Shown here: piece by piece, positions 1 to 8,280 of the stretch
Layout: every line of letters starts with the position of its first letter
Position numbering within the stretch: position 1 is the first letter of the stretch
NCBI GenBank assembly: GCA_964634605.1
Contig: CAZWLJ010000015.1
Coordinates: 1 to 57,531 of the forward strand
Direction: 5' to 3'
DNA: 57,531 bases
DNA from: UPXZ01 sp964634605
GTDB taxonomy: Bacteria > Bacteroidota > Bacteroidia > Bacteroidales > Paludibacteraceae
Program-made: the position numbers and the translations under genes
The notes under the pieces: model-generated
The model's input: the letters and a program-made list of their open reading frames with translations, nothing else
Databases searched by the model: none
What the model was told of the DNA's origin: nothing

Positions 1-30
1 AACGATTCAACGATTCAACATTTCAACGAT
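1..30. repeat. 8-bp tandem repeat upstream of the polysaccharide export gene
   Basis: The first 30 bases are two exact copies of AACGATTC, one variant AACATTTC and a partial AACGAT. The repeat begins at the window edge, so its full length is unknown. It lies 25 bp before the start codon of the Wzc-like gene, so it sits in a leader or in the gap after the preceding gene. No function can be assigned. Confidence 0.7.
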
Positions 31-54
31 AAAACATATAAACAACATTCAATA

Positions 55-2442
55 ATGAAAGATTTAGACTTAAAAGATTTAGACCTGGATGATTTGGACA
101 GCCTGATTGGAAAGGCAGAGAACAAAAAAACCATGGAAGAGATAATAGCTCCTTACCTGGTAAAATGGAAATGGTTTGTACTCTCCGTTTTGGTGATGCT
201 TGTTCTGGCTTTTGTGTACCTTCGTTATACCGACAGGGTGTACAGAGTTACTTCGGCCATCATCCTGAAAGATCAGGACGACCAGAAAGTACGGGGCGGA
301 AACGCGGTTTTCAGCAGCATGGACCTGATGGGTACCGTGAATAACGTGGATAACGAGGTGGAAGTGATAAAATCAAAGTCCACGCTGAAAGCTACAGTGA
401 ATACCCTGCAGCTTCACACTTCGTATATCACGAAGGGCAGAGTGAAGTCAACCGACTTGTACAAGAGTAGTCCGCTGCTGGTAACCATGGATCAGGGCGA
501 TCTGGAAAAACTCAAAGGTGTAATTTCACTTTCGGTGAGAATAAATAAAGACGGGTCGGTAAACGTTACCCGGATGGTGGACGAAAAACCGCATACAACC
601 AAAATCACTCATTTACCGGCACTTTTTCCCACGCCTCACGGCAAACTCACATTCTCCTTCCGTCCGGATACAAAAATGATATATGATACTCCCATAGAGG
701 TAGTGATAAGACCTGCCCTGTCGTTAGTATCAGGCATCAGGGGAAGATTATCCATTAAACCTACTTCCAAAACAACCTCGGTACTCGATCTGCAGCTCAC
801 TACCACTGAACCTGCCAAGGGAGTTGATTTTCTGGACGGGCTGGTGAATACCTATAATCAGGAAGCCATAGCCGATAAAATGCGGGAAGCCCTGAATACC
901 AAGGATTTCATCGACGAGCGGATTGCAATTATTGACCGTGAACTGGGAGCCGCCGAACGTTCGGTGGAGGAGTTCAAAAGATCACAGGGACTCACTGACC
1001 TGCGCTCCGATGTCCAGCTTTCGCAGCAACAGGGAAGCCAGTACGAACAAAAACTGGTGGAAGTAAGTACGCAGTACAACCTGATAGACCACCTGGACAG
1101 TTACGTGAGGAATACCGACAACAGGAATAAACTGGTGCCGAGCAATGTTGGAATAGAAGACCCGACACTCACTGCCACAATTAACGAATACAACAAGGCA
1201 GTGCTCGAAAGAGACCGCCTGCTTCGCACTAATACCGAAAGCAATCCTGTAATCCAGAAACTGGACGGACAGATAGTAGCCCTGCAGGATGCCATCGGAA
1301 CTTCCATTGCCAGTGCCAAGCAGGGACTGAACATAGCCAAACGGGATGCGCAGCAGCAGGTGAATTACTACCGCGGACAAACCGGAATGGCTCCAACGCA
1401 GGAAAGACAATACTCGGAATTTGCACGTGAGCAACAAATAAAAAACAGTTTGTTTCTGATGTTGCTGCAGAAGCGCGAAGAAACGGCACTGAACCTGTCC
1501 ATGTCAGCCAACAGCGCAAAAATTCTGGATTCAGCCACAATAAGCGGACCCATAGCACCCAAACCGATGCAGATTTATCTGGTGGCTCTGATGCTGGGAT
1601 TAGCTCTTCCTGTACTCATTATTTTCCTCAAAGACCTGCTTCATTTCCGGATTGAAAGCCGTGCCGACGTGGAGAAAATCTCTAAAATACCCTCGCTGGG
1701 CGAAATTCCGGTTTCAACATCCGGAAACATTGCCGTGGTAGCCAATGAAAACAGGGAAACAGAAGAGGCATTCCGTATGCTCCGAACCAACCTGAACTTC
1801 ACACTGGGTAAGGATAAAAAGGTGGTGCTGGTTACTTCCACCGAACCGAAGGAAGGAAAAACATTCATTGCCATCAATACCGCCATCAGTCTGTCGCTGC
1901 TCGACAAAAAGGTGCTGCTCGTAGGTATGGACCTCCGCCTGCCACGCCTGTCGGAATACCTTAATATTGATACTTCCCACGGGATGTCTCAATACCTTTC
2001 GGGCTTCGAAAAAAACATCCTGGACATCGTACAGCCGTCGCGTATCAATCCCAACCTCTCTGTTATTTCAGCCGGTACAATACCGCCCAATCCTTCAGAG
2101 CTGATAGCCCGTACCGAACTCGATAAGGGAATGGAAGTGCTGAAACAGCATTTCGATTATATCATCATCGATACAGCTCCCGTAAGTCTGGTGACCGATA
2201 CCATCGTCGCCTCACGCGTTGCCGATGCTACGATGTATGTATGCCGTGCCAATTACTCGCGCAAGAACAACCTCCGCTTTGCCAACGACCTTTCCGATAA
2301 GAAAATGCTTCCGAACATGGGGTTGGTGGTCAACGACGTGGCTAACTACCATTCGGGATACGGCGGTTACGGTTACAGCTACGGCTATGGTTACGGTTAT
2401 GGCTACGGAAAAGACAAGAAAAAGAAAAGAAAATTATTTTAA
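55..2442 (+). CDS. Wzc-like polysaccharide co-polymerase / bacterial tyrosine autokinase
   Basis: Inner-membrane protein predicted to control chain length and export of capsular or exopolysaccharide, fused to a BY-kinase domain. Length 795 aa. Membrane helices are visible at about residues 41-57 and 506-524, flanking a periplasmic Wzz-type domain with coiled-coil character (about 280-460). The cytoplasmic C-terminus carries a Walker A (STEPKEGKT, ending near T603), a Walker A' (LVGMD, D626) and a Walker B (YIIID, D706). The tail (about 764-787) is an almost pure Gly-Tyr repeat with nine tyrosines, then a lysine-rich end. In BY-kinases such tails are trans-autophosphorylated by neighbouring subunits. 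Upstream sequence is cut off, but Bacteroidetes homologues usually follow a Wza-type outer-membrane export gene. The odd acidic N-terminus repeats the motif DLDLKDLDLDDLD. Confidence 0.93.
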   Translation: MKDLDLKDLDLDDLDSLIGKAENKKTMEEIIAPYLVKWKWFVLSVLVMLVLAFVYLRYTDRVYRVTSAIILKDQDDQKVRGGNAVFSSMDLMGTVNNVDNEVEVIKSKSTLKATVNTLQLHTSYITKGRVKSTDLYKSSPLLVTMDQGDLEKLKGVISLSVRINKDGSVNVTRMVDEKPHTTKITHLPALFPTPHGKLTFSFRPDTKMIYDTPIEVVIRPALSLVSGIRGRLSIKPTSKTTSVLDLQLTTTEPAKGVDFLDGLVNTYNQEAIADKMREALNTKDFIDERIAIIDRELGAAERSVEEFKRSQGLTDLRSDVQLSQQQGSQYEQKLVEVSTQYNLIDHLDSYVRNTDNRNKLVPSNVGIEDPTLTATINEYNKAVLERDRLLRTNTESNPVIQKLDGQIVALQDAIGTSIASAKQGLNIAKRDAQQQVNYYRGQTGMAPTQERQYSEFAREQQIKNSLFLMLLQKREETALNLSMSANSAKILDSATISGPIAPKPMQIYLVALMLGLALPVLIIFLKDLLHFRIESRADVEKISKIPSLGEIPVSTSGNIAVVANENRETEEAFRMLRTNLNFTLGKDKKVVLVTSTEPKEGKTFIAINTAISLSLLDKKVLLVGMDLRLPRLSEYLNIDTSHGMSQYLSGFEKNILDIVQPSRINPNLSVISAGTIPPNPSELIARTELDKGMEVLKQHFDYIIIDTAPVSLVTDTIVASRVADATMYVCRANYSRKNNLRFANDLSDKKMLPNMGLVVNDVANYHSGYGGYGYSYGYGYGYGYGKDKKKKRKLF

Positions 2443-2784
2443 TGATATAATCGGGCAGGCATCCTGCCCGATAAAGTAAATACTGCGCATGTGCCTGATA
2501 TGCTGCATGGTTGTATTTTTATATTTCAGTTCGGGAAAGTGCTGAATGCATATACAACTGTCCTCCGTTGCTTTAATGAACGATAGATAGCTTAGCGGGG
2601 GCTTTCATGAGGAAATATTATCTGTTCTTGAATCTGTAATTTTTTATTAAGAAAATAAAATTAATTTTGATTTCTAAGAATTAAACCGGAATAAATCTCC
2701 TGACAAAAAAATAATATTCAGTTTGTAATATTAAACCTGAATATTGTATGTTTTTGTAAACAAATACTTAACCAGAACGATTGC
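2443..2784. other. 342-bp intergenic region
   Basis: Apart from the hairpin at 2450-2472 I see no gene, RNA or repeat. The right half (about 2630-2770) is very AT-rich and probably holds the promoter of the nucleotidyltransferase-fold gene, but no exact TAnnTTTG box is present. The nearest candidate is around 2745-2757 (TATGTTTTTG). Confidence 0.5.
2450..2472 (+). terminator. hairpin after the tyrosine kinase gene
   Basis: Perfect 10-bp stem (ATCGGGCAGG / CCTGCCCGAT) with a 3-base loop, starting 7 bp after the stop codon. No U-run follows, so it is either an mRNA 3'-end stabiliser or a weak terminator. Confidence 0.6.
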
Positions 2785-3954
2785 ATGATAACTCCTGAAA
2801 ATAGAATTATTTTACTTTCATCCCGGATTAATCCTGACGAAAAGGAGTTGAAAAAACTGGATGCCTGCCTGACTGAAATCCGTAACTGGGAATTTGTAAC
2901 CGAAAGATTGATATCTTCCGGCACAGGTTCCCTTTTTTACATAAAGATACCGGAACTGAAAAATGCTGTTCTTATTCCATCAGAGTCCGTTAACAGACTG
3001 AAGCAATGTTATGATGAAAGCAGGTGTCACGGTAAAATGATGTACGATGTTCTTGGCAAGGTGGTGAATCTGCTGGCTGAAAACCGGATCGAAGTCATGG
3101 TGCTTAGGGGAGCACACCTGGCAGATAATCTGTACGGTGATATTGCACTGCGAAAATTTACAAATATCGATTTGTTTGTCAGAGAAGAAGTTGCACATCA
3201 GGCATTCGGATTAATCGGGAGTTTGGGTTTTATTCCCCGTTCGGACGTTAAAGGAGGTGTATATGATAAAACCGGACAGCAACACAATCGTTTACCGGAA
3301 CTGGTTTGCAACGGAGTGTCAATTCATTTGAACCTGAAGCCTGAAAACGATGACAAAAAGCTATTGCAGCCGGCTGATGAAATATGGCAACATGCAGTAA
3401 AAGAATCGCTGCAGGGAATCGAAGTGTTTGTGCCGGATCTGACCGATTCGGTTATCTGCACCTGTTTAAATCTCGATAGTCATTTTAACGAAGGACATAT
3501 CCATTCATCAGGATTCAGTGACCTGGTCAACCTGCTCGAAATACACCGGGATGACCTCGACTGGATTGAACTCATCTGCCGCACCCTGGATTGCCAGTGT
3601 GAGAAAACAGTATTCAAATACATTATGATGGCAGCCAGAAAATACAATGCCTATGTGCCTCATGCGATAAAGGCAGAATATGAGGCGTATTTGAATAACA
3701 ATGATACCGCACGGTTCAGAAAATACCTTTCGGAACTGAACAGGGAACGCCTGCAAAGGGCAATGGGAACAGATCCGTTCAACCCGGCGAATTCGGTGAC
3801 CGGAAAATTCAAATCCATATTCTTAACGATGTTTCCACCTAAGAGCCACATGGTTTCCAATTACAACATCAGTCAACCCGCATTGTTCTGGCTGTATTAT
3901 CCGTACCGTCACTGGCTGGCAATAAATAAAATAATCAGGACATCCGGTAAATGA
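2785..3954 (+). CDS. nucleotidyltransferase-fold family protein
   Basis: Protein of 389 aa without signal peptide. The central part has the layout of the NTP_transf_5 family: a conserved LRGAHLADNLYG stretch (about residues 109-120), then RKFTNIDLFV (about 126-135), matching the K/RGxxLA...R...DxDLLV signature of Pol-beta-like nucleotidyltransferases. The canonical first acidic position reads N-I-D, so catalytic competence is uncertain. Bacteroidetes relatives often sit in capsule or exopolysaccharide clusters, which fits its place 340 bp after the Wzc-like kinase. The substrate is unknown. A strong terminator follows at 4037-4068. I am fairly sure of the family and not of the activity. Confidence 0.65.
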   Translation: MITPENRIILLSSRINPDEKELKKLDACLTEIRNWEFVTERLISSGTGSLFYIKIPELKNAVLIPSESVNRLKQCYDESRCHGKMMYDVLGKVVNLLAENRIEVMVLRGAHLADNLYGDIALRKFTNIDLFVREEVAHQAFGLIGSLGFIPRSDVKGGVYDKTGQQHNRLPELVCNGVSIHLNLKPENDDKKLLQPADEIWQHAVKESLQGIEVFVPDLTDSVICTCLNLDSHFNEGHIHSSGFSDLVNLLEIHRDDLDWIELICRTLDCQCEKTVFKYIMMAARKYNAYVPHAIKAEYEAYLNNNDTARFRKYLSELNRERLQRAMGTDPFNPANSVTGKFKSIFLTMFPPKSHMVSNYNISQPALFWLYYPYRHWLAINKIIRTSGK

Positions 3955-4036
3955 GCAGGTTATGTTTCCGGATTAACCGAAAAGAAAAACATCAGCAGAC
4001 ACAAATGTAAACCGCCTGTAGGACGGTTCAATTAAG

Positions 4037-4068
4037 AAGGCTTAAATCCTCCGGGATTTAAGCCTTTT
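4037..4068 (+). terminator. strong intrinsic terminator
   Basis: 13-bp perfect stem (AAGGCTTAAATCC / GGATTTAAGCCTT), 4-base loop and a T-run. It lies between the convergent nucleotidyltransferase-fold gene and the small histone-like gene and could act in both directions. Confidence 0.85.
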
Positions 4069-4123
4069 TAATTTGTCACGGAACAATGAATTGTTCGCTG
4101 AAAGAAAAGTTCTATGTAGTTAC

Positions 4124-4297
4124 TTATTTAGAAGCTGCGATAGATACTTTACGGAACTCTTTCAATGATTTTTCCAATTCAAGAGAAGCTTTGCGTGCAC
4201 GTGCACCAGCTGCTTTGTTACCTTTGTCTGCCTGAAGAGCTGCATTTTCAGCGAAAGCAGCGATTTCTGCGTTAATTTTTGCTACAAGTTCTTTCAT
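4124..4297 (-). CDS. small histone H1-like / DNA-associated protein
   Basis: Short protein of 57 aa, rich in Ala, Lys and Glu and predicted wholly alpha-helical. It begins MKELVAKINAEIAAF and ends with a lysine-rich stretch (EKSLKEFRKVS). The composition and the opening match the short Bacteroidetes proteins annotated as histone H1-like (Hc1-type), thought to bind DNA. The start at 4297 is preferred over a longer reading frame because only the region downstream of it has this composition, and a promoter box lies about 50 bp upstream. It is monocistronic and converges on the nucleotidyltransferase-fold gene. The DNA-binding role comes from the family name, not from a visible motif. Confidence 0.75.
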   Translation of the reverse strand: MKELVAKINAEIAAFAENAALQADKGNKAAGARARKASLELEKSLKEFRKVSIAASK

Positions 4298-4346
4298 AAA
4301 ACATTTAAAATTTATATGGTTATAAAAAACGAAAATAATTTTTTTA

Positions 4347-4376
4347 CAAAAATACAATCTTTTATCGTCCCTGCAA
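4347..4376 (-). promoter_or_regulatory. promoter of the histone-like gene
   Basis: On the minus strand, TATTTTTG (4347-4354) matches the Bacteroidetes -7 box TAnnTTTG, and TTG at 4374-4376 lies 19 bp upstream as a -33 element. Confidence 0.6.
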
Positions 4377-4488
4377 GGATTTTGGTTAATTTAATCGATT
4401 TTTTTTAAAAAAAAATCAAATATTTCTGTTTTTATCCCTTATTAAGTCCCGAATCGGTGTAAGAATCCATCTGAATGCCATCCTGTGA

Positions 4489-5100
4489 TTATTTGCGGGC
4501 TACCAGAATAAACTGCGGGTAGTCCGAAATCATGCCCCGGATTTTTTCCTGCCTGAGTACGTGGTAGGTCTCAACAGCAATTACGTTAAATCCGGCCTGT
4601 TGGAATTGAACCGAAAGTGCATCTGTGTCGAATCCGTTGTGAGGAACGGGCTGAAAGCGGTGAAATGAACCGTCCTCGGAGCGAAGGTCGCCGATTACAA
4701 TCCATGCCCCCGGTTTACTGATTCTGAAAAGATGATCCAGGGTCGATCCGATGTCATCGATATGGTGAAAAGCCATGTTCGAGAATATTAAATCGATATC
4801 CTGAGCCTGGTAACCGGTTATTTCACCGTGAATGATTTCAACATTGTCCATTCCGGCTGTTTTCTTTCGAAGCATTCCGAGCATAGCTTCCGAAGTATCC
4901 TCGAAAACAACCGATGCAAGTTCCGGAAGGAGCATCAGTCCGGCCAGACCGGTTCCGGCACCAATTTCAAGCCCTCTCCAGCCGGGTTGTATGGTAATAT
5001 GGCGGCGAAGCTCCGTTATGAAATTTTCGGCCATCCTGATTTTTCCGGGTTCATCCCAGCCGGTTGCCTTTTCGGCAAATGAATCTGTCATATTTTTCAT
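4489..5100 (-). CDS. class I SAM-dependent methyltransferase
   Basis: Protein of about 204 aa from the ATG at 5100 (an ATG at 5091 is also possible). Motif I is LEIGAGTGLAG and is followed by an acidic residue at the end of strand 2 (VVFEDTS), typical of the S-adenosylmethionine pocket of methyltransferase domain families 11/25. A later motif, DLIFSNMAFHHIDD, corresponds to the post-II region of small-molecule methyltransferases. It has no signal peptide or membrane helix, so it is cytoplasmic. The substrate cannot be told from sequence, and neighbours give no pathway: it is divergent from the S9 peptidase and 191 bp upstream of the start of the histone-like gene. Confidence 0.85.
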   Translation of the reverse strand: MKNMTDSFAEKATGWDEPGKIRMAENFITELRRHITIQPGWRGLEIGAGTGLAGLMLLPELASVVFEDTSEAMLGMLRKKTAGMDNVEIIHGEITGYQAQDIDLIFSNMAFHHIDDIGSTLDHLFRISKPGAWIVIGDLRSEDGSFHRFQPVPHNGFDTDALSVQFQQAGFNVIAVETYHVLRQEKIRGMISDYPQFILVARK

Positions 5101-5262
5101 TAATAATTTGTTTTTTTTGGACAGTAATCGGATTAAACAGATGATCCGGTTCACGTGTAAACCGTAATACCTGTTTGTAAATGATTGCTTACAGGTTAAT
5201 TAAACACCTGTTCGAAAGAAAAGTTCTCAGCATCATTCAGTTTACCTTAGAAAATAATATTG

Positions 5263-5270
5263 TATATTTG
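5263..5270 (+). promoter_or_regulatory. -7 promoter box of the S9 peptidase gene
   Basis: TATATTTG fits TAnnTTTG exactly. No clear TTTG element is visible about 20 bp upstream. It predicts a 5' UTR of about 95 nt for the peptidase gene. Confidence 0.5.
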
Positions 5271-5287
5271 CACCAGGTAAAATGCAT

Positions 5288-5308
5288 CCGGTTTCAACAA
5301 AAAACCGG
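5288..5308 (+). other. hairpin in the 5' UTR of the S9 peptidase gene
   Basis: CCGGTTT, a 7-base loop, then AAACCGG: a perfect 7-bp stem just after the predicted transcription start and about 60 nt before the start codon. A smaller hairpin (GCAG...CTGC) follows near 5315-5332. This could be regulatory or merely protect the 5' end. Confidence 0.4.
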
Positions 5309-5370
5309 AGCACAGCAGTCAGAAAAGTCTGCATCCGTATGTGACCCTGATTTCAAACAGTAATAAAAAT

Positions 5371-7455
5371 ATGAAGTTAAAAATTATCCCTATGGCAATA
5401 GCCCTTGCCACGCTTGCAGCGTGTAACAGCGAGAAGAAAAACGGTGATGAACCGCTTATTGGTAAACAAACTCCCGTGATTGAAAACGGACTCATGACAC
5501 CCGAAGTGCTGTGGGCTTTCGGTCGGATTGGAAGTGTGCAGGTCTCACCCGATGAAACAAAAATTCTCTACACCGTATCTTATTACAGTATAGAACAAAA
5601 CAAAAGCAATTCCGAAATCTGTGTAATGAACGCCGACGGTACGGAACGGAAACAAATTACTGCCACTCCAAACCGCGAATCGTCGGCAAAATGGATGAAA
5701 GACAGTAAAACCATCGCCTTCATTTCAAACGAATCGGGCACTTCACAGATATGGACTATGAAAGCTGACGGTTCACGGCGAAACCGGCTCACCGATACCG
5801 AAGGCGGTATCAATGATTTTGCATTCTCACCCGACGAAAGCAAACTGCTCTATGTGGCTGATGTAAAATACGGTGAACGTACTGCCGATAAACATCCCGA
5901 CCTGCCCCTGTCGAGCGGAATAATCGTAAACGACCTGATGTACAAGCATTGGGACGAATGGGTACAAACAATCCCGCATCCTTTTGTGGCTGAATTTGCC
6001 GGAGGAAAACTTGAAAATGTGAAGGACATACTGGAAGGAGAACCCTACGAAAGTCCGATGAAACCCTTTGGCGGAATTGAACAGTTTGCCTGGAGCCCCG
6101 ATGGAAAAACCGTGGCATACACCTGCCGCAAAAAAACAGGTAAAGAATACGCCCTTTCAACTAACTCCGATATTTATTTCTACCATACCGAAAACGGAAC
6201 TTCGGAAAACAAAACTGAGGGAATGATGGGATACGATCAGAATCCGGTTTTCTCGCCCGACGGTGAATGGATTGCCTGGGAAAGCATGGAACACGACGGA
6301 TTTGAGTCTGACAAAAGCCGGTTGTTTGTGCTGAACACGAAAACGGGAGTGAAGAAAGACCTGAGCGCCCGCTTCGACCAGAATGCAAACGGCCTGAGCT
6401 GGTCGCCCGACAGCAAATATATCTATTTCGTAAGTGTGTGGCACGGGACTTCACAGGTGTACCGGGCGGATGTGATAACCGATTCCATCACGCAAATTAC
6501 CCGCGGAATGCATGATTATGAGTCGGTAGTTCCGCTTAGCAATCAGCTGATAGGAGTGAAGCACTCCATGAGCAAACCGAATGAGATTTATGCCATCAAC
6601 GCGACTACCGGTGAGGAAAAGGAACTTTCATTTGAAAACAGGGAAATTCTCGGCAAACTGAAAATGGGTAAGGTAGAGGAACGCTGGATAAAAACCACCG
6701 ACGGGAAAGATATGCTCACCTGGGTAATTTATCCGCCCGATTTTGACCCAAACAAAAAATACCCGGCGCTGCTCTTTTGCGAGGGCGGACCTCAGACACC
6801 GGTAAGCCAGTTCTGGTCGTATCGGTGGAATTTCCAGATCATGGCTGCCAACGGCTACATCATCGTAGCTCCCAACCGTCGCGGTTTACCGGGCTTCGGA
6901 TACGAATGGCTCACGCAGATAAGCGGCGACTATGGCGGGCAGAATATGAAAGATTACCTTTCGGCCATTGATGAAGTAGCTCAGGAACCGTACGTGAATA
7001 AGGATAAACTGGGTTGTGTGGGAGCAAGTTACGGAGGATTCTCGGTTTACTGGCTCGCAGGACATCACGGGAAACGCTTCAAAGCCTTTATTGCCCACGA
7101 TGGTATGTTCAACCTGCCCCAGCAATACCTCGAAACGGAAGAAATGTGGTTTGTTAACTGGGACCTCGGAGGTGCGTACTGGGATAAGCAGAATGCAACA
7201 GCTCAGAAATCGTATGCCAACTCACCCCACCTGTTTGTGGATAAATGGGATACCCCGATACTGGTGATACACGGCGAAAAAGATTACCGCATTCTCGCAT
7301 CGCAGGGTATGGCTGCCTTTAATGCAGCTGTGTTGCGGGGCGTACCGGCCGAAATGCTGATTTACCCCGATGAAAATCACTGGGTACTGAAACCTCAAAA
7401 CGGTGTGCTCTGGCAGCGGACATTCTTCGGATGGCTGGATAAGTGGCTGAAGTAA
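5371..7455 (+). CDS. S9 family peptidase (prolyl oligopeptidase / DPP-like), lipoprotein
   Basis: Serine peptidase of 694 aa that should cleave short peptides in the periplasm or at the cell surface. The ATG at 5371 is chosen over an upstream GTG because it gives a clean lipoprotein signal ending LAAC (Cys near residue 19). The middle (about 50-400) is a WD40-like beta-propeller with repeated SPDxxK/W blades. The C-terminal alpha/beta-hydrolase has the catalytic triad Ser553 (GASYGG), Asp638 (HGEKDYRI) and His670 (DENHW). The closest described types are Bacteroidetes dipeptidyl peptidases (DPP5-like) and acylaminoacyl peptidases; which of these it is cannot be read here. It forms a single-gene unit with its own promoter and terminator. 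Confidence 0.92.
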   Translation: MKLKIIPMAIALATLAACNSEKKNGDEPLIGKQTPVIENGLMTPEVLWAFGRIGSVQVSPDETKILYTVSYYSIEQNKSNSEICVMNADGTERKQITATPNRESSAKWMKDSKTIAFISNESGTSQIWTMKADGSRRNRLTDTEGGINDFAFSPDESKLLYVADVKYGERTADKHPDLPLSSGIIVNDLMYKHWDEWVQTIPHPFVAEFAGGKLENVKDILEGEPYESPMKPFGGIEQFAWSPDGKTVAYTCRKKTGKEYALSTNSDIYFYHTENGTSENKTEGMMGYDQNPVFSPDGEWIAWESMEHDGFESDKSRLFVLNTKTGVKKDLSARFDQNANGLSWSPDSKYIYFVSVWHGTSQVYRADVITDSITQITRGMHDYESVVPLSNQLIGVKHSMSKPNEIYAINATTGEEKELSFENREILGKLKMGKVEERWIKTTDGKDMLTWVIYPPDFDPNKKYPALLFCEGGPQTPVSQFWSYRWNFQIMAANGYIIVAPNRRGLPGFGYEWLTQISGDYGGQNMKDYLSAIDEVAQEPYVNKDKLGCVGASYGGFSVYWLAGHHGKRFKAFIAHDGMFNLPQQYLETEEMWFVNWDLGGAYWDKQNATAQKSYANSPHLFVDKWDTPILVIHGEKDYRILASQGMAAFNAAVLRGVPAEMLIYPDENHWVLKPQNGVLWQRTFFGWLDKWLK

Positions 7456-7563
7456 AAGGTTAGAAAACAGACAGACTTCAAAACGCCGAAGATTCTTTGA
7501 ACGTTTCTTAGAATAACAAAGAAACCGGAACTTACAGAAACCAGATTTTTTATACTATGATTT

Positions 7564-7616
7564 AAAAGCCGGGCTACAGACAATGCGTCAGAATGGCCTG
7601 GCTTTTCAGTTTTTTT
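7564..7616 (+). terminator. probable terminator of the S9 peptidase gene
   Basis: AAAAGCC and GGCTTTT arms separated by a long imperfectly paired loop, followed by a run of seven T. Weaker than the other terminators in this window. Confidence 0.5.
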
Positions 7617-7731
7617 GGTTGATTTATCCGGTTAAGGATTCTGTCAGCAAACCAGTATGCTTAAATTTTGTTAATTTGAAAATGTTCATGCAGCGTTTTG
7701 ACACTAAAAACCATCATATAGTAAACAAGGG

Positions 7732-8280
7732 ATGATTTCGGACAACGAACAACTTATAATTGACGGCTGTAAACGCGGTGAGCCGTGGGCAAGAAGGGAA
7801 CTGTATGAAAAATATGCCCCTTCCATGTTGTCACTGTGTGTGAGGTATGTGTCCGATCCCGAATCAGCAAAAGATGTTTTGCAGGATGGTTTTGTGAAGG
7901 TATTTACTCATTTCAGTCAGTATCAGGCACGGGGACCGCTTGGGGCCTGGATGCGCCAGATTTTTGTAAATACGGCGCTGGAATACCTTCAGAAAAATGA
8001 AATGCTCAGGATGAATGTAAGTATTGATAATTATTCTGAAACGGTGGATGAATTTAATCATCATACGCTCGAAAAATTATCGGCCGATGACCTGATGGAA
8101 TGTATCGCCAGGCTTCCTCACGGAAGCCGGTCAGTATTCAACCTTTTTGCCATAGAAGGTTACTCGCATGCCGAGATTGCTGATAAGCTGGGCATTCAGG
8201 AAAATACTTCCCGCTCGCAGTTTTCCCGTGCCCGCAAATCGTTGCAACTAATTATTACGGATTTAATGAAGAAAAGATAA
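7732..8280 (+). CDS. ECF-type RNA polymerase sigma factor
   Basis: Sigma-70 family factor of 182 aa with only regions 2 and 4. Region 2 includes AKDVLQDGFVKVFTHF, then GPLGAWMRQIFVNTALEYL, which contacts the -10 element. Region 4 (about 130-175) includes SVFNLFAIEGYSHAEIADKLGI, a helix-turn-helix for -35 recognition, then SRSQFSRARKSL. The stop codon overlaps the start of the next gene (TAATG), implying translational coupling to its probable membrane regulator. ECF factors of this Bacteroidetes type normally answer envelope signals. The lipoprotein genes downstream are the obvious candidate regulon, but no promoter motif specific to this sigma could be defined. Confidence 0.93.
   Translation: MISDNEQLIIDGCKRGEPWARRELYEKYAPSMLSLCVRYVSDPESAKDVLQDGFVKVFTHFSQYQARGPLGAWMRQIFVNTALEYLQKNEMLRMNVSIDNYSETVDEFNHHTLEKLSADDLMECIARLPHGSRSVFNLFAIEGYSHAEIADKLGIQENTSRSQFSRARKSLQLIITDLMKKR

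Noticed and set aside
2219..2479. 86-codon frame over the Gly-Tyr tail of the tyrosine kinase gene
   Set aside because: It is a frame-shifted reading of the repetitive tail and extends into the hairpin; no start signal.
2443..2784. Search for a tRNA or small RNA in the gap after the tyrosine kinase gene
   Set aside because: No cloverleaf, T-loop GTTCRA box or promoter-terminator pair was found.
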